Source: JAEDES01 sp964470055 (GTDB taxonomy: Bacteria; Bacillota_I; Bacilli_A; RF39; UBA660). Taken from it: DNA of 30,859 nt. A program made the translations under genes and the position numbers. Location of the stretch: assembly GCA_964470055.1 (NCBI GenBank), contig CAYXZZ010000010.1, positions 1 to 30,859 of the forward strand, in the 5' to 3' direction. The notes beneath the pieces are model-generated. The model did no database searches. It saw only the letters and a program-made list of their open reading frames with translations, and was not told the DNA's origin. Of the stretch, positions 29,930-30,859 are shown in pieces (the stretch's first letter is position 1; the number at the start of each line of letters is the position of its first letter).

Positions 29930-30859
29930 GTGAGAGCAATAGTTGTAGCAGGTGGAACTGGAGGACATATTTATCCAGCCATTGCGATAATAAATAAAAT
30001 TAAGGAAAAAGAAGCATCAAGTGAATTTTTATATATAGGTACGACTGATAGAATGGAAAAAGATATTATTCCGAAACTTGGAATTGCTTTTGTCGGACTT
30101 GAAATGTGTGGCTTAAATCGTAAAAATTTATTTAAAAATATTGAAGTATTTAAGAAATATAAGAAAGCAATTGATGATGCGAAGAGGGAAATTAAAAAAT
30201 TTAATCCGGATGTTGTTATTGGAGTTGGGGGATATATCACTTTGCCTGTTTTAACTGCAGCAAATAGTTTGGGATATAAAACAATTATTCATGAACAAAA
30301 TTCAATACCAGGACTTTCTAATAAGATGTTAGCAAGATTTGCGGATACAGTTTGTGTATCACTACCAAATAGTGTTAAATTATTTAAAAATAAAAATGTT
30401 GTTTACACTGGAAATCCTAGAAGTGAAGAAATTATTGATGTTAAAAAGGTAACTAAAAAGAGTTTAGGAATGGATTCGACTAAAAAGATGGTTATTATTG
30501 TAATGGGATCACTTGGTTCTGCGACAATGACTAGAAAATTAAAAGAGTTGATTCCAGGATTTAAAAATAAAAAATATCAAGTTATTGTAGTTACTGGTAA
30601 GGGATATATTGATGATTATAAAGATGTTAAGGTTCCAGAAAATGTAAAGATTGTTCCTTTTTTAGATAATTTTATTAATGTTCTTAAAGATACTGATTTG
30701 ATTGTTTCAAGAGCAGGTGCTTCTACAATTGCGGAAATTACAGCGATTGGACTTCCAGCAATTTTAGTTCCATCTCCATATGTTACTCATAATCATCAAT
30801 ATATGAATGCGAAGGAACTCGAAGACTTGGGTGCTTGTACGATTGTTACAGAGGAAGAG
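29930..30859 (+). CDS. murG: MurG N-acetylglucosaminyltransferase, cut by the window end
   Basis: This membrane-associated GT28 enzyme adds GlcNAc to lipid I to make lipid II for peptidoglycan. The frame runs off the window, so only 310 residues are seen of about 360 expected. It begins at GTG 29930 with GAGGTGAG at 29917-29924. The N-terminal loop GGTGGH is at 8-13, VIGVGGY and HEQNSIPGLSNK follow in the acceptor domain, and VPFLDNF, SRAGASTIAEI and the segment with PYVTHNHQYMNA belong to the UDP-GlcNAc-binding domain. Its presence shows that the organism makes a cell wall, unlike true mycoplasmas. Confidence 0.95.
   Translation, partial: MRAIVVAGGTGGHIYPAIAIINKIKEKEASSEFLYIGTTDRMEKDIIPKLGIAFVGLEMCGLNRKNLFKNIEVFKKYKKAIDDAKREIKKFNPDVVIGVGGYITLPVLTAANSLGYKTIIHEQNSIPGLSNKMLARFADTVCVSLPNSVKLFKNKNVVYTGNPRSEEIIDVKKVTKKSLGMDSTKKMVIIVMGSLGSATMTRKLKELIPGFKNKKYQVIVVTGKGYIDDYKDVKVPENVKIVPFLDNFINVLKDTDLIVSRAGASTIAEITAIGLPAILVPSPYVTHNHQYMNAKELEDLGACTIVTEEE

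Noticed and set aside
29971..30240. Minus-strand 89-aa open frame inside murG.
   Set aside because: The plus strand encodes a clear MurG N-terminal domain here that continues past the window end.
1..30859. CRISPR arrays, insertion sequences, prophage genes or tRNA genes.
   Set aside because: No regularly spaced repeats, transposase motifs, phage proteins or tRNA cloverleaf sequences were seen. The only recombinase fits chromosomal XerC by context.

Overview
The window is about 30.9 kb of AT-rich, gene-dense bacterial chromosome using the standard bacterial code (TGA serves as a stop, for example at the end of relA and comN). Strong AGGAGG-like ribosome sites, extended -10 promoters, a T-box leader, a fused SecDF, LexA with a Gram-positive SOS box, and murG all point to a low-GC Bacillota, class Bacilli, that makes a cell wall. 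The exact lineage is inference; an uncultured gut Bacilli/Mollicutes-related group would fit. No transposon, prophage or CRISPR array is visible: this is core chromosome with lineage-specific insertions.

Layout. (1) 11-7429: ylqF/rbgA, a HipA-like gene, rnhB, topA, two unrecognised genes and a XerC/D recombinase. This matches the Bacillus-type order ylqF-rnhB-topA-xerC, with unknown genes where trmFO would be expected. (2) 7430-7855: a gap with a probable decayed gene fragment, a terminator and the comN promoter. (3) 7856-14228: comN-secDF-rel-dtd-M3-like peptidase, tightly packed and probably one operon (protein export, stringent response, tRNA proofreading). (4) 14229-18258: a T-box leader with a GAC (Asp) specifier controlling an unknown 139-aa gene, hisS and aspS. 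HisRS carries a 95-residue C-terminal tail with 30 Cys and 7 His. (5) 18297-19769: an unknown membrane-anchored protein, then a reverse-strand alpha/beta hydrolase. (6) 19810-20028: a highly structured non-coding RNA of about 183 nt with its own promoter and U-tract end. (7) 20030-21594: an unknown gene coupled to tcdA. (8) 21603-26007: lexA, divergent from a 52-aa single-pass membrane protein whose consensus promoter holds a LexA box in its spacer (the position of yneA/sosA), then polA and mutM, so a DNA-damage cluster. (9) 26031-27539: pyk. (10) 27538-29752 on the minus strand: tmcAL, gmk and a small membrane protein. (11) 29899-end: murG, cut by the window edge.

The most unusual items are the metallothionein-like tail on HisRS, the structured RNA at 19846-20028, the LexA-controlled micro-membrane protein, and the Asp-reading T-box whose first genes are an unknown ORF and hisS. 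Several promoters use TTGCAT rather than TTGACA as -35, with a 17-18 nt spacer and an extended TGn -10.
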